Notes under the pieces: generated by a model
Database searches by the model: none
What the model was told of the DNA's origin: nothing
Seen by the model: the letters and a program-made list of their open reading frames with translations, nothing else
NCBI GenBank assembly: GCA_023512835.1
Contig: CM042090.1
Span: 57,151,865-57,215,864 of the forward strand
DNA length: 64,000 nucleotides
Direction: 5' to 3'
Source: Taxillus chinensis
Lineage: Eukaryota; Streptophyta; Magnoliopsida; Santalales; Loranthaceae
Shown here: positions 22,675 to 33,651 of the stretch, piece by piece
Layout: every line of letters begins with the position of its first letter
Position numbering within the stretch: the first letter of the stretch is position 1
Program-made: the position numbers and the translations under genes

Positions 22675-23218
22675 AATTTCAGCTCATGCTCAACTCCTTC
22701 CTTCCGGTCTTCGATCGCTCTCGGCCTCTATCCTGGGCCCGGATCACCTCACGGTCCACGTCTCCTAACTGTCCCTCCTGGACACGCTGATACAACTCTG
22801 GTATCGCAGGTGAGAGGACATAGGATAGCTCCCTCACTTCTTGAAAGCGGGTTGCACCTGGCATTGCCAACTGCTCCATCATTTTCCATTCTCTCATGGA
22901 AACCTCGGCTTTCCCCTTTCTACTTAACGCGTCGGCTACTAAATTTCCCTTCCCAGGCGTGTAGGAGAGCATGAAGTCAAACATTTGCAGGTACTCTACC
23001 CACCTCCGTTGTCGCAAATTTAGGTCTCTCTCGGGTGAAGATATACCGTAGGCTTTTGTGGTCGAGTATATACCACAAATTTCTCTCCCAACAGGTAATG
23101 TCGCCAAGACTTCAGGGCAAAAGTAATCGCTGCTAACTCCAGGGTCGTGTGTTGGGTAGTTTTGCTCATGGGACTTTAGGCTGTCGCGAGCCATATGCTA
23201 TGACTTAGCGTTCTTGCA
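22675..23218 (-). pseudogene. pol: Element D pol: RNase H, frameshifted
   Basis: Fragments [54 protein letters not shown] and [20 protein letters not shown] are recognisable. The THDLEL motif is broken by an extra C at a CTGG (now CCTGG), and the YTDHKSL motif by CTG read as CTCG near 23064. These are CWG-centred indels like those in the D and E LTRs. Confidence 0.82.
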
Positions 23219-24120
23219 TCAAACACACCCCAGTCCAACGCGAGACGCATCACAATACACCTCGAATGGCACTCCCTCCTGCGGTAGGCTCAACACCGGT
23301 GCAGTAGTCAGGCGAGTCTTCAACTCCTCGAATGCCTGCTGGCACTTGTCCGTCCACTCAAATTTGGCTCCCTTCCGTGTAAGAGCTGTCATGGGCGCCG
23401 CCAACCGAGAAAATCCTTCCACAAAACGCCGGTAATACCCTGCCAGACCCAAGAAACTCCGGATCTCAAAAACATTTGTGGGCCTCTTCCAAGATGCTAC
23501 GGACTCAATCTTGGTTGGGTCCACTCTAACTCCTTCGGCAGATATTACATGCCCAAGAAAATGCACCTCTTGCATCCAGAAGTCACACTTGCTAAATTTA
23601 GCATACAAGTGATGATCTCGTAGTGCCTGCAGCACCACGGCCAAGTGCTCCTCATGCTCAGCTTGGGTTTTGGAGTACACAAGGATGTCGTCAATAAATA
23701 CCACCACGAAGGAATCCAGGTATGGGGCAAATACCTGATTCATTAGATGCATGAACATAGCAGGTACGTTCGTGAGCCCAAAAGGCATCACTAACCATTC
23801 ATAGTGTCCGTATCTGCACCTGAACGCCGTCTTAGGGATGTCTTCGCTCCTAACCCTCAATTGATGATATCCCGAACGCAGATCGATTTTTGAGAACCAC
23901 CGTGCTCCACTCAGCTGGTCGAATAAGTCATCAATCCGCGGCAAAGGGTACTTGTTCTTTACCGTTACTTGATTCAGCTTCCGATAATCAATGCAAAGTC
24001 GCAACGAACCATCCGCCTTCTTAGCAAACAAGACCGGTGCACCCCAAGGTGAGGTACTAGGACGAATAAAACCTTTATCTCCCGGTTCCTTTATCCGCTC
24101 TGAAGCTCCCGTAACTCAGC
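23219..24120 (-). pseudogene. pol: Element D pol: reverse transcriptase, mostly open
   Basis: A 270-residue open stretch (24031-23219) has [50 protein letters not shown], catalytic [28 protein letters not shown] and [14 protein letters not shown], up to [12 protein letters not shown] of RNase H. Just upstream, the SPWGAP segment (about 24050) is readable but connects to the protease linker through a frame change near 24090-24110. Confidence 0.85.
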
Positions 24121-24880
24121 AGGTCCCATCCGGTATGCTACTTGTGAGATGGGTCCCACCCCTGGCAACAGTTCAATCGTGAACTCGACACTTCTGTGTG
24201 GAGGCAACTCCAACAACTCCCCAGGAAAGACATCCTGGAAATTCTCGACAACATCTGGCCACACCCTTTTCTCTAAGTTACCTTCCTCCTCAAAGGTTAG
24301 GGTGGCAAGCCTATGGGTAATATTGCCCCATAGCTCCCTCGTCGGTCCAGCTCTCCCGATTCCTATCCCATTCACCCACTAGGGTACAGGAAGATCCTGT
24401 GGGTGTAGTAAATGATACTCGTCGCCTATAGCGATCAATCTTAGCTTAAAGGCCATCAACCAGTCCATCCCCAGAATCAAACTAAAAGTCCTCATGGGCA
24501 TTACGTACAAATCAAATGAGAGGTCAACCTCTCCTATCATAAAAGCACACTCTCGACACATTTGGTGGATCAACTCCACACCTCCCATTGGGGACTCGAC
24601 CCTCAGAGGTCTATCGGCCTCCACACAATCAAGTCCAAGGCTCTCCACCAAGGACTTAGCAATCGGGGAGCACGAAGCTCCAGGTATCAAACAATGCAAA
24701 GAACAACGGTGTGAGATATTAGAATAGTACCTCGAACCACCGAAGGTCCAGCTCCACCTTCCTCGGAGGGTGATGGTAAATCCTCCATTTCGGTGGTCTT
24801 GAGGTAAGCGCGAACACTCTGCCTTGGCTTGCCCCACCACTAGCCTCACTTGCCTTCCCTTTTGCTCCTGCTGCCGTCCC
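24121..24880 (-). pseudogene. pol: Element D pol: protease and linker
   Basis: Protease remains: PGASCSPIAKSLVESLGLDC at about 24690-24630 keeps the GAS part, but the catalytic Asp codon region is altered (CLIPGAS instead of LFDTGAS), so the active site looks lost or miscalled. Then MIGEVDLSFDLYVMPMRTFS and LILGMDWLMAF. After a frame change the linker EEEGNLEKRVWPDVVENFQD and LPPHRSVEFTIELLPGVGPI is open to 24091. Confidence 0.8.
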
Positions 24881-26152
24881 ACCGGGATGCCCCTCCGATC
24901 CTCCTTGTGGTTGCCTCTCCCCTATGGCCTAGTGTGACCGGAACCAGCCTGACCGGCCTGCCACGAATGTCTTGGCTTAGGGGCTGGTGCCTGAAATTGG
25001 GTTCCACCCCTGCTCCCTTGTGCTAAGCTTCCAGGCTCCCCGGGCGTTCCCCTTCTTTGAAACACACCTTGCTAATGTGTCCCACCTTCCCACGGCTATG
25101 ACACGTCAAGTGCTGCTTGGGGCACTCACGTTTGACGTGCCCCTGACAGGCCACAACAGGTACACCCGCTTGGGAAGTTCCCAGCAGACTCCCCGTCCTC
25201 CAAAGTAACGGGATCCGGGTGGAGCCATTGAAGCTTGGCCCCCATCCTTGGGAAAAGTCCCACTCCCGGGCTCAACCTTCGCCTCTTGGTTTCACCGTGC
25301 TTGTCGTGCGCGCTCTGCCCCATCCGCTCCTGGTGAGCCTGTCTTCCCTCCTCTAATCCTCTCTCAACAATCTTGGCGGTGTCCACGACTTCAAAGATAG
25401 GTCTTCGATCGCAACATCTCCACCCTTTGCTTCAGGCAGGTTTGAGACCCATGGTAAACTTATGGGCCTTTAGGTCCTCCCTTGATATTGCTTCGGAGCA
25501 AACCGACTCAGCCCCGGAAATCTCGCTCATACTCGCTCTCGAGCACGATCCCTCGCTTCAGGCTGCCGAACTCCTCCCGCTTCGCCACCGCAATGACTCT
25601 GGAAAGAACTCCTCATGGAACAGCTGGAGGAACTCATTCCAGGCCATGGTCTCCATGTCCCGGCTTCCTGAGATGCTAAGCCACCATTCCAAGGCTTCCT
25701 CCTCCAACCGCCCAGATCGCTAGTCTCACTTTGTCTTCCTCTCGGGGTCGAAGAAAGAAGAACACATGCTCGATCCGCCGCGCCGGTGCTCTCGCTCCTA
25801 GAGGTTCGGCTCCTCCCTTGAACCTTGGTGGATGTTCCTTTCGGAACTGCGTCAACACGTCTCCCTCTTCCCGCCTCACCGGCACTTCCCCGCTACACGG
25901 AGGTTCCGCCTCACGGGGTGGAGAGGGTGGCACTACCTGTCGTGCCATCATTTCCTGACGCACCTCGTTTAGGATCTCTCCCTTGAGGTCCTCACGCATG
26001 CCTTGCACGTTCTCACTTAGGGCCCGGACTTGGGCCATGATCCGCTCCAGGGGATCATCGCCCTCTACACGCTGTCCTCTTCCCTCTCCAGCACGGGCAG
26101 AAGATTCATCTTCTACAGCTGGAGTAGCTCGGGTTACTCTCCTAGGAGGCAT
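24881..26152 (-). pseudogene. gag: Element D gag, broken
   Basis: Starts MPPRRVTRATPAVEDESSAR at 26152 and is open to 25676 through the helical N-terminal part and FRKEHPPRFKGGAEP. The capsid middle is shifted several times; TAKIVERGLEEGRQAHQERM (from 25380) is back in frame. The zinc knuckle begins CTCCG but continues out of frame. Compared with C, several lesions replace CAG or CTG by CCG, TCG or CG. Confidence 0.82.
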
Positions 26153-26603
26153 ATTCTACATAATTTAAACCAAACTAGGATCAGCTTCTCTCAAGCTCTA
26201 CACACCCTCATCCCCATGGGCCATGAGGTACTCAAGCAACGTTTTACATTTAAACACGGGTAAATCACGAAGTACACACGAGCAATTCATAGCAACAAGT
26301 CTCACCAGAAAATCACCGAATTTCACAAAGAACAAAATTTTGTTTTTAGCAACAAGTTTCAAGCAACATAGCATGTCCAATCACAATACTCATACTGAAA
26401 TTAAACTAGTGCCCTAATGCCAATGCATGTATGCACCCTCAACCCAAATGCAAATGCCCTACTCCTTGGTCTAACTACCCCCGAGTACACCCCGGAAAAC
26501 CAGATAGGACCACGTTGATCGGGCGTGTCCTATACCGCCTCCTAAGAGTCTCGAAGCGACCAGGCCTCCCCACTATCCTAGGTCCACCGGACCATGAACT
26601 ATC
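26153..26603 (-). other. Untranslated leader of element D
   Basis: About 450 bp of non-coding leader with no RNA gene or strong repeat. Confidence 0.7.
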
Positions 26604-26614
26604 GCTCGATACCA
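26604..26614 (-). other. Primer-binding site of D (variant)
   Basis: TGGTATCGAGC on the minus strand, one A short at CAG compared with the standard tRNA-iMet complement. Confidence 0.75.
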
Positions 26615-27488
26615 TATTGTCACGCCCCAATTTCCTTCCACTTGGAAATGAGTAGTGACTGCCCATGCCCGCACCCGAAGGGACAAGGGGTTGGTGCAAG
26701 CACCTTAAAAGGACTTACGCACGGTGTTGTCCCAAACCTGCACAACTAGGCCAACATGCCAAGGGGCATGCTCCTGCTCCCAAACCATGCACACAAACAC
26801 AAATTGAATAACATCTCATTTTATTTCATTTCAACGACTAAATGTTTATTACAACCCAGTTGGGGAAAAAAAACCCCTATGAAGCCACAAATAAAACCAA
26901 ACCAAATTCCAAACACATAAAACCAGAGTACAATAAAGGAAATAACATAAACAGACCAACAGAACAGCATAGCATTACATCTCGACATGTAAACTCAGCA
27001 CAGCATTTACACTTTATTTCAGAGGGACCAACATGGTCAGATACAAGCCACATACATCAACCTCATAGGCTTAAAATCAAATATAAATCAAACACAGTAC
27101 ACACCAGTCACGTAGGTATATCATCAGACACCCATATACAAGGTCTCACAGGCATTATATTGAATACATGGCATGCAGGCCTCACAGACATTTTATCAAA
27201 TACATAGTGTGCAGGCCTCACAGTCATTTCATCAAACACATGGTGGGCATAAACAAACCCAGAAAATCCTCAGGCCAAATTCAACATCAGAATCAACAGA
27301 ACATGCCACTGAAGGCCAACATCTATATAGGAGATCACACCTATATGGATTTACATATAAATATATAGGTGAATATCCTAGAACAGAGGAGAGTTAGGAA
27401 GAATATGAATCCCTACCTCAGACTTTTGTCCTAACCTCCACGCTAGACACCTTCCAACGACGCGAACCACCACGGCAACTGCCCGGAG

Positions 27489-27490
<2 letters not shown>

Positions 27491-27519
<29 letters not shown>
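27491..27519 (-). repeat. GA/TC microsatellite in D 5' LTR
   Basis: About 14 units. Confidence 0.95.
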
Positions 27520-27520
<1 letters not shown>

Positions 27521-27579
27521 GCAGCAAGAATACAAAGAAAGAAGAACACAAGAACCCTAAACTCAAACTCAAGCCCTCA

Positions 27580-27657
27580 TTATATAGACACTACCCATAT
27601 CAAAACGACGTAGTTTTGATTAAGTAAATCCCAGGATCAAAACGACGTAGTTTTGAT
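27580..27657 (-). promoter_or_regulatory. Promoter-like module of D 5' LTR
   Basis: Two palindromes, then a TATA box on the minus strand; being the 5' LTR it would drive transcription of D. Confidence 0.6.
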
Positions 27658-28090
27658 CACACAAGTTAGCACCTTTCCGCACCCATATAGGCCAAAATAC
27701 TCAGAATTTCAACATGGTCCTTTGGAGGAAGATCATTAGAATGTCAAAACCAAGGGAACCATGCAAAAATATGGCTACACGCCAATTTGAACGTGAATTC
27801 CCCAATTCACGTGCAACTCTATATGTACTCCAAATGCGCTCAAACTTTACCCCTAGCCTCCTTGCATCATTTAGAAGACAACCACACTTGCACGTGAATT
27901 GGACCCATTTCACGTGCACCTCACATACACGTCCATTTAGCCTGAAAATTCTGTGGTAGATAGAGGACATCATTCTAAGCATCTTTCCTTTTGCACGTGA
28001 ATTCATTTGAGCCCATTCACTAGGTCAAAATCTAAAAAAACTCTACTTAGAAGGCAAAACTGTGACTAACTCAAGGTACAGGTCCTTACA

Positions 28091-28095
28091 CCCTG
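28091..28095. repeat. Target duplication right of D (CCCTG)
   Basis: Partner of 10022-10026. Confidence 0.92.
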
Positions 28096-29616
28096 TATCT
28101 GGTTTGGTTAAGACCTCTGGTACTGGGAAAATCAAAATGAGAGCGAGGCCAGAGTTGGATTTTGGCCTTGTTTACAGACTTAGAATCTCAATAACTTTTA
28201 AACTAAAACGAATTTGGGGTTGGTCCTTTAGGGAAAAATGATTAGAATGACAAAAGGAAGGTTTTGGAACCTGCACGTGAGAAAGCCTTTTTCACTTGCA
28301 GATTCATTCTTTCTCCAAATAGCCCCAAATTTTAGGTGGAGCTTCCTTAGAGGCATAGGAGTTGAAATACCTCTGCACGTGAAAATGACCTTTTCACGTG
28401 CAACCTTGTTTTTGGCTAAAAATCGTCCCTGAACCTTCTGGGATGGTTAGTTTGAAGTTTGGAGTTAATTTGCCTCTGCACGTGACAATAGGTTGTCATG
28501 TGCAGCTTATTTTGGGCCCCCCTTGAGGTGGATAAGCTTCCTTTGAAAGGTTATTGATGATCCAGACTATGAGTGTGAGAAATGAGTGGACTTTAGGGAC
28601 CATGAGGAGTCAGGTGATGTTATATGTGATGACTTGATTGTTCTGAGACTACATATTGTTTTACATTCTGGGTTAAGTTTTTGTGTATGCTAAACGAGTT
28701 GCATGTCTGGGCTGTGTCTTTGAGTTGTGTTTATGAGCTTACTGGTTGAATTACATAGTATTTGTTGAATTGTACTTATTTGAGTTAAGCTTACTGAATT
28801 GTACTATGTTTATTGAGTTGAGATTGTTGAGTTGTATATGTTGAAATGTGTATGTGGAGGACCCCAGAAACGCGGGGAGTTGAGATAAGAACCCTAGAAA
28901 CGCGGGGAATTGAGCTGAGTATGGGACAGTCATTATACTGTACCCCTTGAGATGAGATTCACAATTGCCTGGTGTGGTATGTCATATCGCCGTGGTGGCG
29001 GGGTGTCCTCTGCCCTCCTGTGCAGGCAGAGGTATGGGGCGTGTTTACTGGGTGATGGTTATTGTTTTAGCTTAAGTCACTACACGAGCACATGCATCCA
29101 CTTGACATGCATAGTTTTAGAGTGGGACGGGACTGGGGAGACTTGATCCCTACTGAGCTGTGGTGTGCTCACCCCTCCTATGAATTGTTCTTTGTAGGAC
29201 CTAGCAGGCGTTAGGCGGAAGAGCTAAGTTGGTAGGCCGTTAGGGCTGTGTGGCCTTATATATACATACATTTGGTTATTTCATTGTATTTGAGATTCTG
29301 TTTGCTTGAACTGTGTACCCTGGTTTTATTATTGGGAATTTGTTCCCTAGTGGGTTGTAAAAGGGCTGGAAGCCTCTAAGCAATGTAATTGATGTATTGG
29401 GTTATGAACACTGTATATATATATATATATTGTGATGGTGTGCTTGGCATGGAAACAGGTACGTGCCCCTTGGCATATTGACTTGTGATACAGGGATCGG
29501 ACAGCACCCGCGGTAGATGTCCTCACTCCGGTGTTTACATCGAACCCTTGACCCTTCGGGTGCGGGCATGGGCAGTCATTACCCATTTCCAAGGGAAGGA
29601 AATTTGGGGCGTGACA
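28096..29616 (+). repeat. Element C 3' LTR, right part
   Basis: Aligns with 2180-3699 of the 5' LTR, including CACGTG inverted repeats and the ending GGGGCGTGACA. Confidence 0.92.
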
Positions 29617-29621
29617 ATTAC
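29617..29621. repeat. Target duplication right of C (ATTAC)
   Basis: Partner of 1315-1319. Confidence 0.9.
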
Positions 29622-31124
29622 CGAGTTTGATGGGTACGGATCTGTTATGATCCTGTTCATGTTGATGTTGAGTTTATGCCCCCACGTGCATATGATGATT
29701 GATTGTGAGGTTTCTAGTATATCTGGATAGTTAAAAGTGAATAAAATAATCTGGGATGGTCTGGATGGGTAAGTTGATATGAGGGACATAGCTGGAGTTG
29801 AAACTAGGCTATGTACCCTAACTTTAGAGTCTAATAACTCATAATCTAAAAAGAATTTGAAAGAGGTCCTTTAGAGAAAAGAGATTAAAACAACAAAATA
29901 AAGGTTTCTGTGCAAAATATGGCTACATGCCATATTGCACATGAAAAGCACATTTCACGTGCAAGCCCAATTGGTCTGAAATTTTACCCCAACGTTCCTT
30001 GAGATGTGTAGAGGGCAGGGAGCCAAACATCCCCCTGCACGTCATATGGCCCATATGACGTGCACCCCCTTATTTTGCCTCCTCTGGCTTCCCCATTTAG
30101 CCAGAAGGTTCTTGAGTGGAAAATAATGTGATTGGGATGAAGTCCCGGAGTTAATTTACCTAAAAACTTACCAGAACGGTTAAGGAACACCGATATGGGA
30201 AAAGAAACTGTATACTGTGAATGTTACTGAGATTGTGGCTGCACTACATGAACTGAGTGCATTGTAAATCATACTGATATGTGCTGAGTTGTATTATGCC
30301 TGTTGAGCATCTTGTATTGAGATAAATTATGCCTGCTGGGCACCTTGTGCTGAGTTATGTGGCTGCATTTCACTGAGTTTTGCTTAAATGCTTAATGCTG
30401 TATTCCACGGGACAGCTGCTAAGCTGGAACCCTTTTGATTACGGGACAGTCATTGGACTGGAGCCTTAGGTACGGGGCAGTCACTAGACTGGAGCCTTGA
30501 GTATGGGACAGTTATATCACTGGAAGCCCCCTCTTTGAATATGGGATGTGTTTGATGGTTTTTTTTTGTGTGTGGTTTCAACTAGTTCACTACACTAGCA
30601 CAAGCATCCACTTAACATGCATTCCAGTAGAGTGGGATGGGCCCGGGGAGACTTGATCCCTACTGAGCTGTGGTTTGCTCACCCCTCCTTTGAACTATTC
30701 TCTTTGCAGGGTCTAGCCGGCGATAGGTGACAGAGCTGAGGTGATTGGCCATAGAGGCTATGGGACCCTCCTTATTTGATTGTTAATGTATCTGTGGCTT
30801 TCTGTTTTGGTTTGGGTTATTTTGTAAACTGAATTTGGTATTGTGGGCTTATTGGGAGCTTTTCCCCATTTGAGTTGTAATGGACTTGAGTCCTCTTTGA
30901 AATGAAGTAAACTGTGGTATGGTATTTTGACTGAATGATGATTGTGTGTATGGTTTGGAATTAGGGGCATGTTCTTTGGCATGTTAGCCCGGATGTGTAG
31001 TATTGGGACAGCACCCGTTGCATAAGTCCAGTCTAGGTGCTTGCACTAACCCCTTGACCATTTGGGTGTGGGCATGGGGGCAGTCACTAACCGTTTCCAG
31101 GTGTAAGGAAATTGGGGCGTGACA
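29622..31124 (+). repeat. Solo LTR B, right part
   Basis: Continues B to GGGGCGTGACA. It contains a perfect 29-bp palindrome (30036-30064) and three or four ~36-bp degenerate units with GGGACAGTCATTGGACTGGA (about 30415-30520). No gene seen. Confidence 0.88.
30036..30064. repeat. Perfect 29-bp palindrome in B
   Basis: Arms TGCACGTCATATGG and CCATATGACGTGCA around one C. It holds two ACGT cores. Confidence 0.95.
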
Positions 31125-31129
31125 TCGTG
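31125..31129. repeat. Target duplication right of B (TCGTG)
   Basis: Four of five bases match 628-632. Confidence 0.7.
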
Positions 31130-32360
31130 CTCCAGAAGAAGGAGTGACTGGAGACCAGGAGCAGGAAGAACCGAGTACCGGCAGCAACAAGAAAGAACAA
31201 GAAGACTTCTATGACGTTCTGGCTGGCTCATCCTCCCAAGTACCTATGTGCACACCCGCGCGCTTTTCAAAATGGAAAGCGAGAATAAGAGCACACCTAG
31301 ACATGCTCGACACCTATCTCTGGGAAACAATAAAGAATGGACCTTTCACCCCAAAGAGTATGCAGAGAGGTCGGTTAATGACGAAAGACCCAGATAGTTG
31401 GTCTAAGGTGGAGCAGAGGAAAGTAAAGCTCGGCTTCATGGCAAAAGCCATACTTTTCTCTGTACTCGACAATGACATGTTCACGGATGTGCAGGATCTT
31501 GAGACTGCTAAGGAGGTATGGGACAAGCTCTGTCTCATCTATGAAGGAGATGAATAGATACAGGATAACAAGATCTCCATGTTCAAGCAAGAGTTTGAAG
31601 CCTTCAGATGTGAACCAAAGGAATCACTGGACAGCATTTATAAAAGGTTCACAGGTCTGATTCAAGGGATGAAGACTTACAATGTTGAGATCTCTCAAAA
31701 GGACACGAATGACAAGTTTCTGAGATCTCTACCCTTGAGACTTCTGATAAAGACATCAGCCATCCGTCAGCTAAAGGAATGGAAAACTTGTGCCTTGGAA
31801 GCATTATACGGGGACCTCAAGACGTTCGAAATGCAAAAGGAAGAACTTGAGGCATTTGAGAATCCTTCCAAGAAAAAGGAGAAGTCCGTTGCCTTTAAGG
31901 CCGCTGCTGAACCAAGGGAACCATCTTCAGAAGAGGAAGAAGATGAAGCTGAAGAACTTGTTTCAGATAGTGCCTCAGATGAAGAAGTGGCATTTCTAAT
32001 CAAGAAACTGCTGAAGAGAAGGGGGAACTACAAGAGGAAAGCAAGGCAGTCACCCTCATCCTTCTCTAAGGGAAAGGATAAGGAGAAGTTGCAGTGTTAT
32101 CACTGCAACAAGCCCGGCCACTTCGCTGTCGACTGTTAAAAGCTGAAGAGGGAGAAAAAGGAGGCAGGCGAAAGCGAGAAGAAGACCAAAGGCTCCTCAA
32201 GCAGGAAGGATGACAAGAGGAAGAAGGCTCTTGTCACTAACAAGTTCAACAGCGAAACTAAAGAGGAAGAAGAATCTTTTGATAAAGAGAAGAAAGAAAA
32301 GGGTCTTATCTGCTTCATGGTTGACAAATCACCACCCCTCAAGGTAAGAACCTACGAATA
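31130..32360 (+). pseudogene. gag: Element A gag: UBN2-type domain and zinc knuckle
   Basis: Continues from 632 in frame. The copia-type Gag domain (UBN2/retrotran_gag family) shows FSKWKARIRAHLDMLDTYLW, LFSVLDNDMFTDVQDLETAK, EVWDKLCLIYEGDE, SMFKQEFEAFRCEPKESLDS and FLRSLPLRL. A Glu/Ser-rich acidic stretch precedes the CCHC knuckle CYHCNKPGHFAVDC (about 32095-32136). In-frame stops lie at 31555-31557, 32137-32139 (just after the knuckle) and 32358-32360. Past the knuckle the frame is Lys/Glu rich. Gag would coat the RNA and build the particle. Confidence 0.87.
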
Positions 32361-33651
32361 GCTCTACATTGAATATGAAGATACCTATAGAGCTCTAAAA
32401 GACATAGAGGAACAATTTCTTCTATGAAAGCTAATAAAGAAAGATATTATTCTAAATTGGAACAGCTTTCATGTGAATATAGAGACTCTATATATGATTA
32501 TGAAAGAACAGAGAGAAGATTAAGAGCTAAAGTGAGTGAGATGAGAAGCACACACAATGATCTTTTGGACAAAGCTGGACAACTAAAAATAGCTAATAAA
32601 GACATCGATAGGCTTGAAAAGGACCTAGCTGAAACTAAAGCAGAACTGGAAAAGGAAAGACAAATCAGTCAAAAGTGGCAAAATTCTGCGGAAATTTCAG
32701 CTGACTTCAGAACCACTCCAGATGTTAAAGGTCTAGCCTTAGGTCTAGGTTTCTCGGAAGACCAAATAGCCAAGGCTCAGACTTACCCTGTGCAAACCAA
32801 ATGTCTAGTTGGCATTGTTCCTGCTGGCAGTGTGCTGCTTGATTGTGGAAAGGAGGTACGAATGGCTGTTACTTGTCCACCCAAACCTGTAACACCCAAG
32901 CTAAAAGTGATGGGTCCTGTTGCATCTCAGGACAGTGATACAGCAGCTGAAATAGTAGAACTTAAAAGTTGAACCTTTAGCAAACCTGTCCTTTACATCC
33001 CAATGCAAGGGTAATGGTGTAGTAATTCCAGAGACAGACACAAGTAGACTTACTGCTACGTTTGAGACTGGTTCCACCAGCAAGGCTGTTTTCTCCCAGC
33101 CTAAAGTTGTCCCGGGTGGTAGAGTTAAGAAAGGTCTGGGATATGTGAGAGAACCTAGGAAGCCTATTAACGCTCCAACCAAACCCTTGAGACAGTGTGT
33201 CCAACCCAAACCTGTTATATGCCCCATCTGTTGGGAAGTTGGATACCTCTCCTATCAATGCAGAGTTTACCCTGAGTATTTTAGGAAGGAGATTGCCACA
33301 GAAATCAGGGTAAACCTTAAACAGCTAAACTTCTCTAAAAATCTGCAGTGCAACAACAACCCTGATAGGAAGAAACAATCCAGGCACACACAGGCTACCC
33401 ATTCAAAGAACTTAAAGACTAAACCTGTGAAGAAAACTGCTAATTCTGTGCCTAAGAAAGCTACCAAAGGTAACAGTGAGGAAGAAGAGTCATGTATGTA
33501 CTCCAAGGATCACCTTGCTAACGTGACTAATTTTAGATCACCTAAATTAGCATGGCAAATTAAGTCTGCTTCCTCTTAGTGGAAACCTAAAATGATAACT
33601 GCAGCTCACACTTACCCAAAGCCCAATCTTAATTGGGCCCCCAAGTCTTAG
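32361..33651 (+). pseudogene. gag: Element A gag C-terminal region: coiled coil and second zinc motif
   Basis: After a frameshift near 32415, a 182-residue stretch (32424-32972) begins with a heptad-like coiled coil (RLEKDLAETKAELEKERQIS). A second frameshift lies between 32972 and 33145. The following basic segment has CPICWEVGYLSYQC (about 33220-33260), which resembles a degenerate zinc knuckle, then many Lys residues. Stops at 33577-33579 and 33649-33651 precede the protease. Long Gag with coiled coils is a Sirevirus feature, reported to bind dynein light chain in that group; no such site is claimed here. Confidence 0.7.

Larger units (their letters stand above)
10027..28090 (-). mobile_element. 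Gypsy chromovirus D (minus strand), interrupted by E
   Basis: Full-length Tekay/Del-like element in the opposite direction to C: 5' LTR 26618-28090, primer site, gag, pol, polypurine tract and 3' LTR 10027-12015. It is flanked by perfect CCCTG. Element E sits in its integrase gene. Its proteins resemble C's closely. Frames are broken mostly by single-base indels, many at CAG or CTG. Confidence 0.92.
26618..28090 (-). repeat. Element D 5' LTR with internal deletion
   Basis: 1473 bp; lacks about 493 bp present in the 3' LTR (breakpoint near 26950). Keeps paired palindromes (27599-27620, 27636-27657), TATA (about 27580-27590), TC microsatellite and CACGTG pairs. Confidence 0.92.
1320..29616 (+). 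mobile_element. Gypsy chromovirus C (Tekay/Del-like), interrupted by D
   Basis: A full-length element: 5' LTR 1320-3699, primer site, gag, pol (PR-RT-RH-IN-chromodomain-like), polypurine tract and 3' LTR (9183-10026 plus 28096-29616). LTR lengths without D are about 2380 and 2365 bp. It is flanked by a perfect ATTAC duplication inside B. The Pol order and the C-terminal tail ending in EMRAHYPDLFEDEQ are typical of Tekay/Del chromoviruses. At least seven pol stops and a small duplication make it non-coding. Confidence 0.92.
633..31124 (+). mobile_element. Gypsy solo LTR B, interrupted by element C
   Basis: B starts TGTAAGGACCCG and ends GGGGCGTGACA, the same terminal forms as the C, D and E LTRs. 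Once C is removed, only one LTR (687 + 1503 bp) remains, with no internal region and flanked by a near-matching 5-bp duplication. This is the footprint of unequal recombination between the LTRs of a full element. It lies in A's gag, so it arrived after A and before C. Confidence 0.85.

Noticed and set aside
30984..31231. Separate small gene at the B/A boundary
   Set aside because: The ORFs cross the LTR/target junction and are antisense to gag of A.
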